NCBI GenBank assembly: GCA_963725655.1 | Contig: CAVRYY010000001.1 | Coordinates: forward strand, 1,922,001 to 1,986,000 | Source of the DNA: CAVRXT01 sp963725655 | Lineage (GTDB): Bacteria; Acidobacteriota; Terriglobia; Acidiferrales; UBA7541 | DNA: 64,000 nt | Direction of reading: 5' to 3' | In this document: positions 42,425-52,982 of the stretch, in pieces | Numbering within the stretch: the stretch's first letter is position 1 | Layout: each line of letters starts with the position of its first letter | Position numbers and translations under genes: made by a program | Notes under the pieces: generated by a model | What the model was told of the DNA's origin: nothing | Database searches by the model: none | What the model saw: the letters and a program-made list of their open reading frames with translations, nothing else

Positions 42425-44205
42425 GCCAACCGAAAGTAATTATCGTAGGAGGCGGTCTGGCCGGCCTGATGGCGGCAATCCGCGTCGCCGAAGCCAACGT
42501 GGCGGTCGATCTCTTTTCGATCGTCCCGGTCAAGCGTTCGCACTCGGTGTGCGCGCAAGGCGGGATCAACGCCGCTAAGAACCTGAAGGGCGAGGGCGAC
42601 TCCACCTACAAGCATCTCGACGACACCATTTACGGCGGCGATTTCCTCGCCAATCAATCCCTCGTCAAAGGCATGTGCGACTCCGCTCCTGCGATCATCG
42701 ACCTTCTCGACCGCATGGGCGTGATGTTCAACCGCACCCCGGAGGGCCTGCTCGATTTTCGCCGTTTTGGCGGCACCATGTATCACCGCACCGCTTTTGC
42801 CGGTGCCACTACCGGCCAGCAATTGCTATACGCTCTCGACGAACAAGTCCGCCGCTTTGAGTCCGAAGGCCGCATCAAGAAATACGAAGGCTGGACGTTC
42901 CTCTCCGCGGTCCTCGATAACGGCGGCATCTGCCGCGGCATTTGCGCCATGGACCTCAAGACCATGGAGGTTCGCTCCTTCCGTTCCGACGCCGCCATTT
43001 TCTGCACCGGCGGCATCGGCGCCATCTTCGGCCGCTCCACCAATTCCGTGGTCTGCACCGGCTCCGCCCAATCCGCTCTCTTCCAGCAAGGCGTCGACTA
43101 CGCCAACGGCGAGTTCATCCAGGTTCATCCCACCGCCATCCCTGGCGAAGACAAGTGCCGCCTGATGAGCGAATCCGCTCGCGGCGAAGGCGGCCGCGTT
43201 TGGGTCCCGCGCGATCCCGCCGACAAGCGGGTCTTCAACCAAATCCCGGAATCCGAGCGCTTCTATTTCCTCGAAGAGTGGTATCCAAAATACGGCAACC
43301 TGGTTCCGCGCGACGTAGCCACCCGCGCCATCCACAAGATTGTTTTCGAATTGAAGCAGGGGCTCGCCGGCGAAGCCGCCGTTTATCTCGACGTCACCCA
43401 CATTCCCAAGGACGTTCTCGACCGCAAGCTCGAAGGCATTCTCGAAATCTACGAAAAATTCGTCGGCTACGATCCGCGCCTGTTCCCGATGAAAGTTTTT
43501 CCGGCCATGCACTACACCATGGGCGGAATTTGGGTCGATAACGACAAGCAAGCCACCAACGTCCCGGGCATCTACGCCGCCGGCGAGTGCGAGTATCAAT
43601 ATCACGGTGCCAACCGCCTCGGCGCCAATTCGCTGGTCTCCTGCATCTACGGCGGCATGCTCGCCGGACCCGCTGCGGTGAGTTACGCGCGCAACCTCGA
43701 CAAGGGCTGCGACGCCACCGACGAAAGCGTCTTCGAACGCGAGCGCGTCCGCCAACGCGAATTCAACGATAGCCTGCTCCACCAGCAAGGCACCGAAAAC
43801 CCCATCACCATCTGGAAAGAAATGGGCGAGACCATGACCGAAAACGTCACCGTCATCCGTTACAACGCCAAAATGAAGGAAACTCTCAATAAGCTGGCGT
43901 CGCTCCGCGAGCGCTACAAGAAAATCAATCTCGCCGACCGCACCCAGTGGTCCAACCAGACTTTGCAGTTCGCCCGCGAACTGCACGACATGCTCATCCT
44001 GGCCGAAGTCATCACCCTGGGCGCGATCGCCCGCGACGAAACCCGCGGCGCGCACTACAAACCAGAATTTCCCGAGCGCGACGATGTCAATTGGCTCAAG
44101 ACCACCCGGGCCAGCTACAACGGCGGCAACATCCGCCTAACCTACGAGGCCGTGGACACCTCGCAGATTCCCTTGCGCGAACGAAAGTACACCCAAGCAA
44201 AGTAG
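42421..44205 (+). CDS. sdhA: Succinate dehydrogenase flavoprotein subunit SdhA
   Basis: Catalytic subunit of complex II; oxidises succinate to fumarate with covalent FAD. Residues 7-13 form the dinucleotide motif VVGGGLAG-like IIVGGGLAG, His41 in SHSVCAQGGIN is the FAD-linking histidine, and HPTAIPGEDKCRLMSE and RGEGG hold the substrate-binding and Arg residues. ANRLGANSLVSCIYGG completes FAD binding. 594 residues. It starts inside the sdhC stop. sdhB follows after a 322-bp gap filled with dispersed repeats, which is unusual for this operon. Confidence 0.96.
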   Translation: MSQPKVIIVGGGLAGLMAAIRVAEANVAVDLFSIVPVKRSHSVCAQGGINAAKNLKGEGDSTYKHLDDTIYGGDFLANQSLVKGMCDSAPAIIDLLDRMGVMFNRTPEGLLDFRRFGGTMYHRTAFAGATTGQQLLYALDEQVRRFESEGRIKKYEGWTFLSAVLDNGGICRGICAMDLKTMEVRSFRSDAAIFCTGGIGAIFGRSTNSVVCTGSAQSALFQQGVDYANGEFIQVHPTAIPGEDKCRLMSESARGEGGRVWVPRDPADKRVFNQIPESERFYFLEEWYPKYGNLVPRDVATRAIHKIVFELKQGLAGEAAVYLDVTHIPKDVLDRKLEGILEIYEKFVGYDPRLFPMKVFPAMHYTMGGIWVDNDKQATNVPGIYAAGECEYQYHGANRLGANSLVSCIYGGMLAGPAAVSYARNLDKGCDATDESVFERERVRQREFNDSLLHQQGTENPITIWKEMGETMTENVTVIRYNAKMKETLNKLASLRERYKKINLADRTQWSNQTLQFARELHDMLILAEVITLGAIARDETRGAHYKPEFPERDDVNWLKTTRASYNGGNIRLTYEAVDTSQIPLRERKYTQAK

Positions 44206-44527
44206 CGCAGTCAGGTTGGAGTCAGGTAGAAGTAAGGCTCGCGAGGTTTTATCTGCGCAAGGTTTTGACTTAACGGTTCGACGCTTTTTTCCTTTCCGGG
44301 TGCCCCACTCTTCCCCGGTTTTGGGAAGGGTGGGCGTTCGAGACAAGGAACTCAAAGAATGAAGTCCAGCTGCGAGTATCGGGTTTGACTTACGGTGTTG
44401 GGTTTTGAAGTTGACCCTGGGCGCCCCACCCGTCGCTTTTACGTGTGGGTTCTCCACGTCTTTGACCTTTCTTTTGATTTCGTAGTTGCTAGGGTTTTCG
44501 TAGTTGAGCGAGTTACACCGAGGCGCC
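44206..44527. repeat. 322-bp repeat-bearing gap between sdhA and sdhB
   Basis: The gap contains a type A palindrome at 44301-44336 (TGCCCCACTCTTCCCC, then GGGAAGGGTGGGCG) and a type B relative at 44418-44463 (GCGCCCCACCCGTCGC, then ACGTGTGGGTTCTCC). No gene is seen. Either hairpin could shorten or stabilise transcripts at the sdhCA-sdhB junction. A weak ribosome site precedes sdhB. Confidence 0.65.
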
Positions 44528-45286
44528 ATGGCTACCAACAGCACCTTCGTCGTTAAGATCAAGCGCCAGCTCCGGCCCGATGAGCCCGCGCGCTGGGAAG
44601 AATTTGAACTTCGTTATCGCCCGCACCTCAACATCATCACTTGCCTGCGCGACATCGCCGAAAAGCCCGTCACCCGCGACGGTCGCGAAGTAGCTCCCAT
44701 CACCTACGAAGCCAACTGCCTGGAAGAAGTCTGCGGCGCCTGCGCCATGCTAATCAACGGCAAGCCCCGCCAAGCCTGCTCCGCGCTGGTCGACAATCTC
44801 GAAAAACCGATTTCCCTGGCCCCGCTGGAAAAGTTTCCGCTGGTCCGCGACCTGCAAGTCGACCGCTCGCAAATGTTCGAGAGCCTCAAGAAAACCAAGT
44901 GCTGGATTCCCATCGACGGCACTTACCCGCTGGGCGAAGGCCCGCGCATGTCCCCCGAAATCCAGGAAGTGGGCTACCCGCTCAGCCGCTGCATCAGTTG
45001 CGGCAATTGCCTCGAGATTTGCCCCAAGGTCAATGAGCACACCAATTTCGTCGGCGCCGCCATCATCAGCCAGGTCCGCCTCTTCAATCTGCATCCCACC
45101 GGAGCCATGCACGCCGGCGAACGCCTGGAAGCGCTAATGGGCCCCGGCGGAATCGAAGATTGCGACAACGCCCAGAACTGCGTAAAGGTCTGCCCCAAGG
45201 GCATCCCGCTGACCGAATCCATCGCCGCCGTAAATGGCCAGGTAATCCGCCACGCCGTCTTCGGCTGGCTCCACGGCGCCTCCTAA
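44528..45286 (+). CDS. sdhB: Succinate dehydrogenase iron-sulfur subunit SdhB
   Basis: Electron-transfer subunit of complex II. The 2Fe-2S ligands are visible (Cys64, Cys69, Cys72, Cys84 in NCLEEVCGACAMLINGKPRQ and the following AC), then CISCGNCLEICPK and NCVKVCPKGIPLTESI for the 4Fe-4S and 3Fe-4S clusters. 252 residues from the ATG at 44528. An in-frame earlier start at 44504 is less conserved. Same strand as sdhCA but separated by a repeat-filled gap, so it may have its own promoter. Confidence 0.95.
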   Translation: MATNSTFVVKIKRQLRPDEPARWEEFELRYRPHLNIITCLRDIAEKPVTRDGREVAPITYEANCLEEVCGACAMLINGKPRQACSALVDNLEKPISLAPLEKFPLVRDLQVDRSQMFESLKKTKCWIPIDGTYPLGEGPRMSPEIQEVGYPLSRCISCGNCLEICPKVNEHTNFVGAAIISQVRLFNLHPTGAMHAGERLEALMGPGGIEDCDNAQNCVKVCPKGIPLTESIAAVNGQVIRHAVFGWLHGAS

Positions 45287-45420
45287 CCGACGCCGTGCAT
45301 TTGCCTTTGTATTTCGATTTTGGTTTGGTTTTTTTTGGACCTGGGCCGCCGCCGTTACGGCTGGGTTCTCTACGTTTTTGATTTTCCGATTGTAGGGTTC
45401 GAAGGTTTTATCTTTTCCGG

Positions 45421-45457
45421 GCGCCCCACCCTTCCCGCTTTCCGGGAAGGGTGGGCG
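45421..45457 (+). repeat. Dispersed palindrome, type A
   Basis: GCGCCCCACCCTTCCCG, loop CTTTC, CGGGAAGGGTGGGCG. The stem is almost perfect and would form a very stable hairpin after sdhB. A type D half-palindrome (GGGCCGCCGCCGTTACGGCTG) lies upstream at about 45346-45366. Confidence 0.7.
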
Positions 45458-45528
45458 TTTACGCCGAGGCACAAGAAAAGATTCGACGCCACCCACCGGT
45501 GTAGAGTTTTTGAACCCAGGAGTTTCGG

Positions 45529-46762
45529 TTGGTTCGCTGGCTGTTAACGGTCACCATCGCGCTGTTGGCGTTGTTCTTAGTCCTCGCAACCTGCATCGCA
45601 CCCGTTCAAGGAGATGCCATCTCACAACGCGCCCATGACCTGCATTTCCGCTCCCTGGTCATCGACACCCACGCCGACACCACCCAGCGCCTGCTCTACG
45701 ATCACTTCGATATCGGCGTCCGCCAACACGACGGCGACATCGACATCCCCCGCATGCGCGAAGGCGGCCTCGGCGCCATCTTCTTCTCCATCTGGATCTC
45801 CGGCCACAATCACGGCCCTGCAGCCACCAACGCCGCGCTGCAACAAATCGCCGCGGTCCACGAAATGGTCCACACTCACTCCGCCGATCTGGTTTTCTGC
45901 GAAACCGCCGCTGAGATTCGCCAAGCCCACGCCGCCGGCAAGATCGCCGTCCTGATAGGCCTCGAGGGCGGCCACATGATCAACAGCAGCCTCGACACTC
46001 TCCGCCAGTTCGCCAAAGAGGGCGTCCGCTACATGACCCTCACCCACAGCGTCAACGATGAGTGGGCAGATTCCTCCACCGACAAGCCCGCGCACAACGG
46101 CCTCACTCCGTTCGGCAAGGACGTGGTCCGCGAAATGAACCGCCTCGGCATGATGGTCGACATCTCCCATGTCGCCGACAAGACTTTCTACGACGCGCTG
46201 GCCGTCAGCCAAGCCCCGCTGATCGCCTCCCATTCGAATTGCCGCGCGCTGTGCGATGCGCCCCGCAACATGACCGACGCCATGATCCAGGCCCTCGCCG
46301 CCAAAGGCGGGGTGATCCAGATCAATTACCATGTCGGCTTCCTCAGCCAGGAATATCGCGACGCCGACCTGGCCGATCCCGGCCTCGACAACCAGCGCGA
46401 CGCCATCCTCGAGAAGCGCTGCGGCAGGAACGAAGCGTGTAAGACAATCGAAGGCGAAAAATTTATGCACGACATGGTCAAGCAAGGTAAGCTGCCTCGA
46501 GTAGGTTGGGAGAAAATCATCGAACACATCGATCACGCCGTGAAGCTGGTCGGCGCCGATCACGTGGGTTTGGGGTCTGATTTCGACGGCGCCAACATGC
46601 CTTTCGGCATGGAAGATTGTTCGCAACTGCCCAAGATCACTCAGGCCCTGCTGCAGAAGGGCTATTCCGAATCGGATGTGCAGAAAATTCTCGGGCGGCA
46701 ACACTCTCCGCGTAATGGAGCAGGTGGAAGCCACCGCGCAACGACTGGGAGGGAAGTCGTGA
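45529..46762 (+). CDS. Membrane dipeptidase, peptidase family M19 (frameshifted near the 3' end)
   Basis: Renal-dipeptidase-like zinc enzyme acting on dipeptides in the periplasm. A TTG start at 45529, supported by AGGAG, gives an N-terminal membrane or signal segment (LLTVTIALLALFLVLATCIA). Zinc-ligand segments are visible: IDTHADTT, GLEGGHMI, LIASHSNCRAL and GLGSDFDGA. One extra G in 46693-46695 shifts the frame; without it the protein ends GNTLRVMEQVEATAQRLGGK and stops at the TGA 46760-46762, 410 residues. With the extra base the frame reads on into the isomerase gene, creating a false fusion. Confidence 0.85.
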
Positions 46763-47559
46763 ACTTTTACCATCGCACCATTCGCATCGCATTTTGTGCA
46801 GTAGCTTTTCATCTCATCGCGGGAGCGCTGGCAGCGCAGACGCCCGATCCGAACACGGCTATGAAGGCTCAGACCAAGCCTGCCACCACCACCCATAGGA
46901 CATCGACTGTGACCAACTCTGGCTCTCTGCTGCATCCGGCCACCCTGCACGCGCAGGCTCCGGAAACGTTCGACGTAAAATTCACCACCACCCACGGCGA
47001 TTTCACCGTTCACGTCACCCGTGCCTGGGCGCCTCTCGGTGCCGACCGCTTCTACAATCTTTGCAAGCACGGCTTCTTTAACAACGCGGGATTCTTCCGC
47101 ATCGTTCCCGGCTTCATGGTGCAGTTCGGCATCTCGGCCGACCCCAAGGTAGCCGCGGTCTGGGACAGCGCCAAGATCAAGGACGATAAGGTCACCCAGA
47201 GCAACACGCCGGGCATGGTCACCTTCGCCACCGCCGGTCCCAACACCCGCACCACCCAAATCTTCATCAACTACGGCAGCAACACGTTCCTCGATGGCCA
47301 GGGCTTCGCTCCGTTCGGCACGGTCACCGACGGCATGGACGTAGTAAAGAGCCTTTACCCCGGCTACGGCGAATCGCCCGACCAGGGCCAGATCACCCGC
47401 AACGGCAAAGCCTACTTGGACAAGAATTTCCCCAAGCTAGACTCGATCAAGACCACCGCAGTGGTGGGCGAACCAGTGCACACCGCAACCCCGGCGCATC
47501 ACACCGGCACCACCGGAGCTACCGGTTCCACCACTCCGACCAAGACCACACCGCAGTAG
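46759..47559 (+). CDS. Exported cyclophilin-type peptidyl-prolyl cis-trans isomerase
   Basis: Proline isomerase that assists folding of exported proteins. A GTG at 46759, overlapping the dipeptidase TGA as GTGA and preceded by GGGAGG, gives a signal peptide (NFYHRTIRIAFCAVAFHLIAGALAA). The cyclophilin domain follows: TTHGDFTVHVTRAWAP, FYNLCKHGFFNNAGFFRIVPGFMVQFG and TRTTQIFINYGSN, with the catalytic Arg in FFRIVPGFMVQ. A Thr/Pro-rich tail closes the 266-residue protein. Coupled to the upstream dipeptidase. Confidence 0.87.
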   Translation: MNFYHRTIRIAFCAVAFHLIAGALAAQTPDPNTAMKAQTKPATTTHRTSTVTNSGSLLHPATLHAQAPETFDVKFTTTHGDFTVHVTRAWAPLGADRFYNLCKHGFFNNAGFFRIVPGFMVQFGISADPKVAAVWDSAKIKDDKVTQSNTPGMVTFATAGPNTRTTQIFINYGSNTFLDGQGFAPFGTVTDGMDVVKSLYPGYGESPDQGQITRNGKAYLDKNFPKLDSIKTTAVVGEPVHTATPAHHTGTTGATGSTTPTKTTPQ

Positions 47560-47589
47560 CAACAACGATTCGCGCTTCGAACAAAAGGC

Positions 47590-47625
47590 GGAGCGGCCAA
47601 ACCATCGGCCGCTCCACTTTTATTT
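47590..47625 (+). terminator. Intrinsic terminator after the isomerase gene
   Basis: GGAGCGGCC (47590-47598), an 8-nt loop and GGCCGCTCC (47607-47615) form a perfect 9-bp stem, followed by ACTTTTATTT. It lies 30 bp after the isomerase stop. Confidence 0.75.
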
Positions 47626-47803
47626 CAGCGCAAAACTAAAGCAGCCGTAGCGCCGCGACTCGTCGCGGAAAAACATAGCCCACGCCGGCCGTTCCAAAAC
47701 CAAAATTGGGGCCTTACTGCAGGAAGGGAATTGCGTCGCACTCATTCCAAATCGCCAACGCCACAAACTCAACGCTCTAACTTCTCGCTGCACGTTCCAA
47801 CGA

Positions 47804-48469
47804 CTACGTCTTCGAATCGCCTTGCTGATGCAGCGGAGGATGCTTCGGAAAGCGCGCCGCGCGCTCCAGTTCGCCCATCTCGATCCCGGTAGACGCGAGC
47901 TTGCGTCCCACTTCAATATCGGTATTCCGCGCGATGCAAAACAGCACGCACTCCGAAGTCAAAATCGGAATCGCCCGACCCTCTACCTTATCCCCGAACG
48001 GCGCAATTTTCTCGGCATCTTTGAGCACCGCCTCGAGCTCCGAAGAAAGCTGAAACACTTTCTCCTTGGCCGGCTTCAGCGTCGGCTTGGACGGCCCGCC
48101 GCTCCGCCGCCGCGCTCCCTTCCAATTCAGCAGCCGGTGCAAACGCGATTTCGGCCCGCGATTCGCTTGCACCAGGTCGTCGTAATTGCCCAGCCAGTAT
48201 TGCCAGCGCGGGGGACTCAGGCGGCAGAATTGCCGGAAGAAATCCTCCACTTCATCGGTGTTATTCCAATAGCAGGAGAGCCGTTCCCAGTTGTCGATGT
48301 ACATCCCGGCCAGCAGGTCCACCACTTCGATCACATCCGCGGCGCGGCTGTTGGCCAGCATCATCGCGAGGCTTTCCGCTCGCGCTAAATCGCGCGTGAA
48401 GCGGTGACGCACCGCCGGCTTCGGCGATGGATCTCCCGTCGGGGGATGGTTTTTCCCAAGCTTGGCCAT
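47804..48469 (-). CDS. Conserved hypothetical protein (221 aa)
   Basis: I do not recognise a family. The soluble product has a helical N-terminal half (DLARAESLAMMLANS, VIEVVDLLAGMYIDNWERLSCYW, FFRQFCRLSPPRWQYWL), a basic low-complexity linker (about 115-135) and a C-terminal part (KVFQLSSELEAVLKDAEKIA, then ECVLFCIARNTDIEVGRKLA). ATG at 48469. It lies upstream of the dipeptidase cluster on the opposite strand, with mdh behind it on the same strand. Confidence 0.65.
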   Translation of the reverse strand: MAKLGKNHPPTGDPSPKPAVRHRFTRDLARAESLAMMLANSRAADVIEVVDLLAGMYIDNWERLSCYWNNTDEVEDFFRQFCRLSPPRWQYWLGNYDDLVQANRGPKSRLHRLLNWKGARRRSGGPSKPTLKPAKEKVFQLSSELEAVLKDAEKIAPFGDKVEGRAIPILTSECVLFCIARNTDIEVGRKLASTGIEMGELERAARFPKHPPLHQQGDSKT

Positions 48470-48502
48470 ATGTTTGAGAGGTCGCTGATTCCACTTTAAC
48501 AG

Positions 48503-49444
48503 CTACAACCCGAGCACGCCCACTAGCTCTCGCACCGATGCAGCGGACTTATCAAGGGCCTTCTTTTCCTCAGCGGTCAGCTTAATTTCGACGATTTGCT
48601 CGATTCCGCTGGCCCCCAGCTTCACCGGGACACCCACAAACAGGCCGGAAATGCCGTATTCGCCCTCGAGATAGGCCGCGCAGGGCAGGATTTTCTTCTT
48701 GTCCTGCAGGATCGCCCGCAGCATCTCCACCACCGCCGCCGAGGGCGCATAGTACGCCGATCCGGTCTTGAGCAGGTTGACGATTTCTCCGCCACCCTTG
48801 CGGGTGCGTTCGATAATGGCTTCCACGCGCGCCTGCGGCATCAGCTCGGTAATCGGAATTCCCGCCACCGTCGAATAGCGCGCCAGCGGCACCATGTCGT
48901 CGCCGTGGCCGCCCAGCACGAACGAATGCACGTTTTCTACCGATACGCGCAACTCCGCCGCCACAAACGTGCTCATGCGCGCCGAGTCCAGCACGCCGGC
49001 CATGCCGATCACGCGATTCTTCGAAAAGCCGCTCACTTTGTAGGCCGCGTGGGCCATCACGTCGAGCGGGTTGGTGACGATCACCAGGATCGCGCTCGGC
49101 GAGAGTTTTACCACCGCCTCCACCACGCCTTTCACCACTTCATAGTTCGCTTTCAGCAGATCGTCGCGGCTCAATCCCGGTTTGCGCGGGAACCCCGCGG
49201 TTACCACCACCACATCGCTATTGGCCGTAGCGGAATAGTCGCCCGCCGCCGTGGAAATTCCGGTTGCCTGCGAATCCGAGTGCAGGATCGGCGCCGACTC
49301 CATCATGTCCAGCGCCTTGCCGGCCGGAGACCCCTCGAGAATATCGGTGAGCACCACGTCCGCCAGCCCGGAATCGAGCACCCGCTGCGCCGTCGTCGAA
49401 CCCACGAACCCGCCGCCTACCACCGTCACTTTCTTGCGCATCAA
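48503..49444 (-). CDS. mdh: Malate dehydrogenase
   Basis: NAD-dependent malate dehydrogenase of the LDH-like type (TCA cycle). The Rossmann motif GGGFVGSTTAQ is at about 9-19, the substrate Arg region in TAGFPRKPGLSRDDLL, NPLDVM in the middle, and the catalytic His in VLGGHGDDMVPL. 313 residues. ATG at 49444. Lactate dehydrogenase is excluded by the GFPRKPG loop (Arg at the specificity position). It is followed, across a repeat-bearing gap on the same strand, by icd. Confidence 0.95.
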   Translation of the reverse strand: MMRKKVTVVGGGFVGSTTAQRVLDSGLADVVLTDILEGSPAGKALDMMESAPILHSDSQATGISTAAGDYSATANSDVVVVTAGFPRKPGLSRDDLLKANYEVVKGVVEAVVKLSPSAILVIVTNPLDVMAHAAYKVSGFSKNRVIGMAGVLDSARMSTFVAAELRVSVENVHSFVLGGHGDDMVPLARYSTVAGIPITELMPQARVEAIIERTRKGGGEIVNLLKTGSAYYAPSAAVVEMLRAILQDKKKILPCAAYLEGEYGISGLFVGVPVKLGASGIEQIVEIKLTAEEKKALDKSAASVRELVGVLGL

Positions 49445-49487
49445 ATCGCTCCTATATGGCCCAACCGCAATTTGTTTGTTCTGACTT

Positions 49488-49630
49488 AGGCCGCCGGCAT
49501 TGCGGCTGCTGTCGAATTTGACTAAGGCCGCCGAACTCGCGGCTGCTGTAGATTTTGACTAAGGCCGCCGAATTCGCGGCTGGGTGCCCCAGGTGTCGGT
49601 TTCACACCTGGGTTCTCTACGCCTTTGACG
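49488..49630 (+). repeat. Cluster of dispersed palindromes, types D, D, D and B
   Basis: Three type D copies in a row (GGCCGCCG with CGCGGCTGCTG or similar, at 49488, 49525 and 49562) with period about 37 bp, then a type B copy (GTGCCCCAGGTGTCGG, then CACACCTGGGTTCTC). The gap is the mdh-icd intergenic region. The D-D-D-B order parallels 34659-34717. Confidence 0.65.
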
Positions 49631-49652
49631 TGTTTCGACTTTGGCCTCAGGT

Positions 49653-51074
<1,422 letters not shown>

Positions 51075-51292
51075 GATTTTCGCACTCCATGGACTTGGCC
51101 GAGAGGATCCCTGTAGCTCAATCAGCGCCGCAAGAGTGTACCAAAGCCGCGCCGCAGATTTCCACATCCCCGCCACCCCCGAGGCCCAATCCCTCCAACC
51201 GTTTGCGGTGCAGGGACAAACGGGGGCAAAGACCCAATGAAGGGGCGCGATTGGGGACCGAATTGTGGTTTTTTGGCGCTAGTTTGGGCCTC

Positions 51293-52018
51293 CTAGACGG
51301 GCGGTTCGCCCCTCAATTGTCGCGCTTTGGCCATATTCGCCTTTATTGCCTCCCGGCGCGCGAGAAAAGCCCGTTGCATTGGGTCGTCGGGATCGAACAC
51401 ATAATCTCTGAACGGTTGCCGGGATTTGGGCGTTGCCGGTTGTTTAGAATCAGGCACATCCGAGGGGGTATGCTGGCGCTGGGCTGAATCCGAATTGGCG
51501 GCTTGGTGGGCCTCGCTGATCGATTTGGGGTCGAAGACGAGTTCGGCGTCGCGGGTTAGGGTGGTTTCGATTTCGGTGGCAGGGTCGGGGAGGCGGCTGC
51601 GGGCGGCGCGTTCGAGGCGGTCGATGGCAAGCATGATACCGCGGTTGGTGATCCGGGTACGCAGGGTCCGTTCCAGGAGGTTTTCGTACAGGCAGAGAAT
51701 ATTCCGGCGGCGCTGTTCGAAGAGGCCGGTGGCGTGGGCGTGATGGTAGATGGAGTCGCGGTCGTAAAGACCGTATTCGCGGGCGATGCGTGTGGGGCTG
51801 TTCCACTCGATAAATTTAAGTTCGATCCAGATGCGATCGGGGTGGTGGCAGACCGAGCATCTGCGGCTATGGGCCGCGGATGGCTTGGTTGCTGTGATCG
51901 GAAAATTTGGGACTTCGGCGAGGGAACGGGAAACTTGGTCGTCGATTTGATCGTTCGCTTGGCCGTTCGCTTGGTCGGTCATTTGGTCGGTCATTTGGTC
52001 GTTCATTTGCTCGTTCAT
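51293..52018 (-). CDS. HTH-like zinc-motif protein with a 12-bp-repeat N-terminus
   Basis: Protein of 241 residues, probably DNA-associated. The core has CSVCHHPDRIWIELKFIEW, then NSPTRIAREYGLYDRDSIYHHAHATGLFEQRR, which reads as a zinc-like CxxC-HH segment followed by a helix-turn-helix. The first 28 residues are repeats of four residues ending in DQ (MNEQMNDQMTDQ and so on), encoded by 12-bp repeats at 51940-52018. The C-terminus is disordered. ATG at 52018 with GGAGGAG. Target is unknown; it may regulate the neighbouring restriction genes, but nothing shows it. Confidence 0.65.
   Translation of the reverse strand: MNEQMNDQMTDQMTDQANGQANDQIDDQVSRSLAEVPNFPITATKPSAAHSRRCSVCHHPDRIWIELKFIEWNSPTRIAREYGLYDRDSIYHHAHATGLFEQRRRNILCLYENLLERTLRTRITNRGIMLAIDRLERAARSRLPDPATEIETTLTRDAELVFDPKSISEAHQAANSDSAQRQHTPSDVPDSKQPATPKSRQPFRDYVFDPDDPMQRAFLARREAIKANMAKARQLRGEPPV
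51940..52018 (+). repeat. Six-and-a-half tandem 12-bp repeats inside the HTH protein gene
   Basis: Units such as CGTTCGCTTGGT and CGGTCATTTGGT, in phase with codons, encode a tetrapeptide repeat at the protein N-terminus. Two units (51976-51999) are identical. Copy-number change would lengthen or shorten the tail in steps of four residues without frameshift. Confidence 0.8.
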
Positions 52019-52232
52019 TGGTGGCTCCTCCGTTTGGTGCTGCGCGAAAATTAGAACAGTGGAGGAACGGCGTCGGAAGGGATCATGTTGTGTAAATCGT
52101 CGGGAGATGTACGGAGATTGGCGGGATTTATTGCGGAGAGAGGGACGATAAGCCGGCCTTCCGGGGCCGGTTTGTGGGATACGCCCGTTTGATCAAACGC
52201 GGCCCTCGTAATGCTCTATCCCGCGAAACGGG

Positions 52233-52975
52233 TTATTTCTTGGACTTCGGCGTTCCGGTCAGGGCAATCGCTCGCCCCAGCAATGACATTAAAAAAATCT
52301 CGAAGCTCAGTTCCGTCGCGGGCTCCCGATAGTAACCACGGGAGCCTTTAGCTGAATCGGAGAGCAGCAAACATGCTGAATCGTAAAGCCTTTCACGGAC
52401 CAATTTGGTCAAAAGGATCTCGTATCGTTTCGCGTAGGAAGCGGATTTGAATTCAGGGAAGACCTTAAAATGGGGCTCTTGTAGCTCGGACCGGCCTCGT
52501 TGAAACCGGCGTCTCTTCCAGAACCATCATATAGCCCAACCACGGCCGCGCCGATGGTTGAAAGGCGCCCTCGCGGTACGCCGCCCAGATGTCAGTTGCG
52601 CTTCCGATGGCCTCTTCCGTTCGGTTGTTATAGTTGTTCCCAAAAGCCCCAATCTGGGATTTGAACTCGATCCGGCGAGTAACTGGCTGTCGGCGACCAG
52701 AGGAGGTCCCACTTCTTTTCCGGGCGATACCAGCCTGGCAGTTCGATTCTCTTTTCGCAGTGTACGTGAGCCTCAGGACAGCCCGCAGCGAAAAGGGATT
52801 CGCGAACGAGACGCACAAAGCCATCCATCTGTCGGCCGCCGGTTACCGCGGTTCTCGCTCCCGCATCGCGAGCGCCTGTCTTGGAGCCTTGCTTCTTTGC
52901 TTGAGTGTCCCGTGTATTCCAGAAATGTCTTATGGCTGCTCGCAGCTTATTTTCGAGCCCCGGTGTATGACGCAT
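52233..52975 (-). pseudogene. PaeR7I/XhoI-family Type II restriction endonuclease, frameshifted
   Basis: Reading across frames gives a whole nuclease: HFWNTRDTQAKKQG, GARTAVTGGRQMDGFVRLV, LPGWYRPEKKWDLL, IEFKSQIGAFGNNYNNRTEE, AIGSATDIWAAYREGAF and HFKVFPEFKSASYAKRYEIL. This is the family of PaeR7I and XhoI, which cut CTCGAG. Two bases are missing near 52702 and 52672 and one extra base lies near 52480. Corrected length is 247 residues with a stop at 52233-52235, matching the family's usual size, and no other damage is seen. ATG at 52975, 7 bp after the methyltransferase stop. Whether it is truly inactive depends on checking the indels. Confidence 0.8.
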
Positions 52976-52982
52976 TCGAGGC

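Noticed and set aside
45529..47559. A true dipeptidase-cyclophilin fusion protein
   Set aside because: One extra G explains the joint, and both genes have their own proper end, start, ribosome site and signal peptide.
47620..47916. Minus-strand 98-codon frame
   Set aside because: It overlaps the 3' end of the 47804 gene in another frame and the terminator region, with no ribosome site or family pattern.
51100..51125. tRNA-like fragment CTGTAGCTCAATCAGC near the icd start
   Set aside because: Only a D-arm-like string; no acceptor, anticodon or T-arm can be folded around it.
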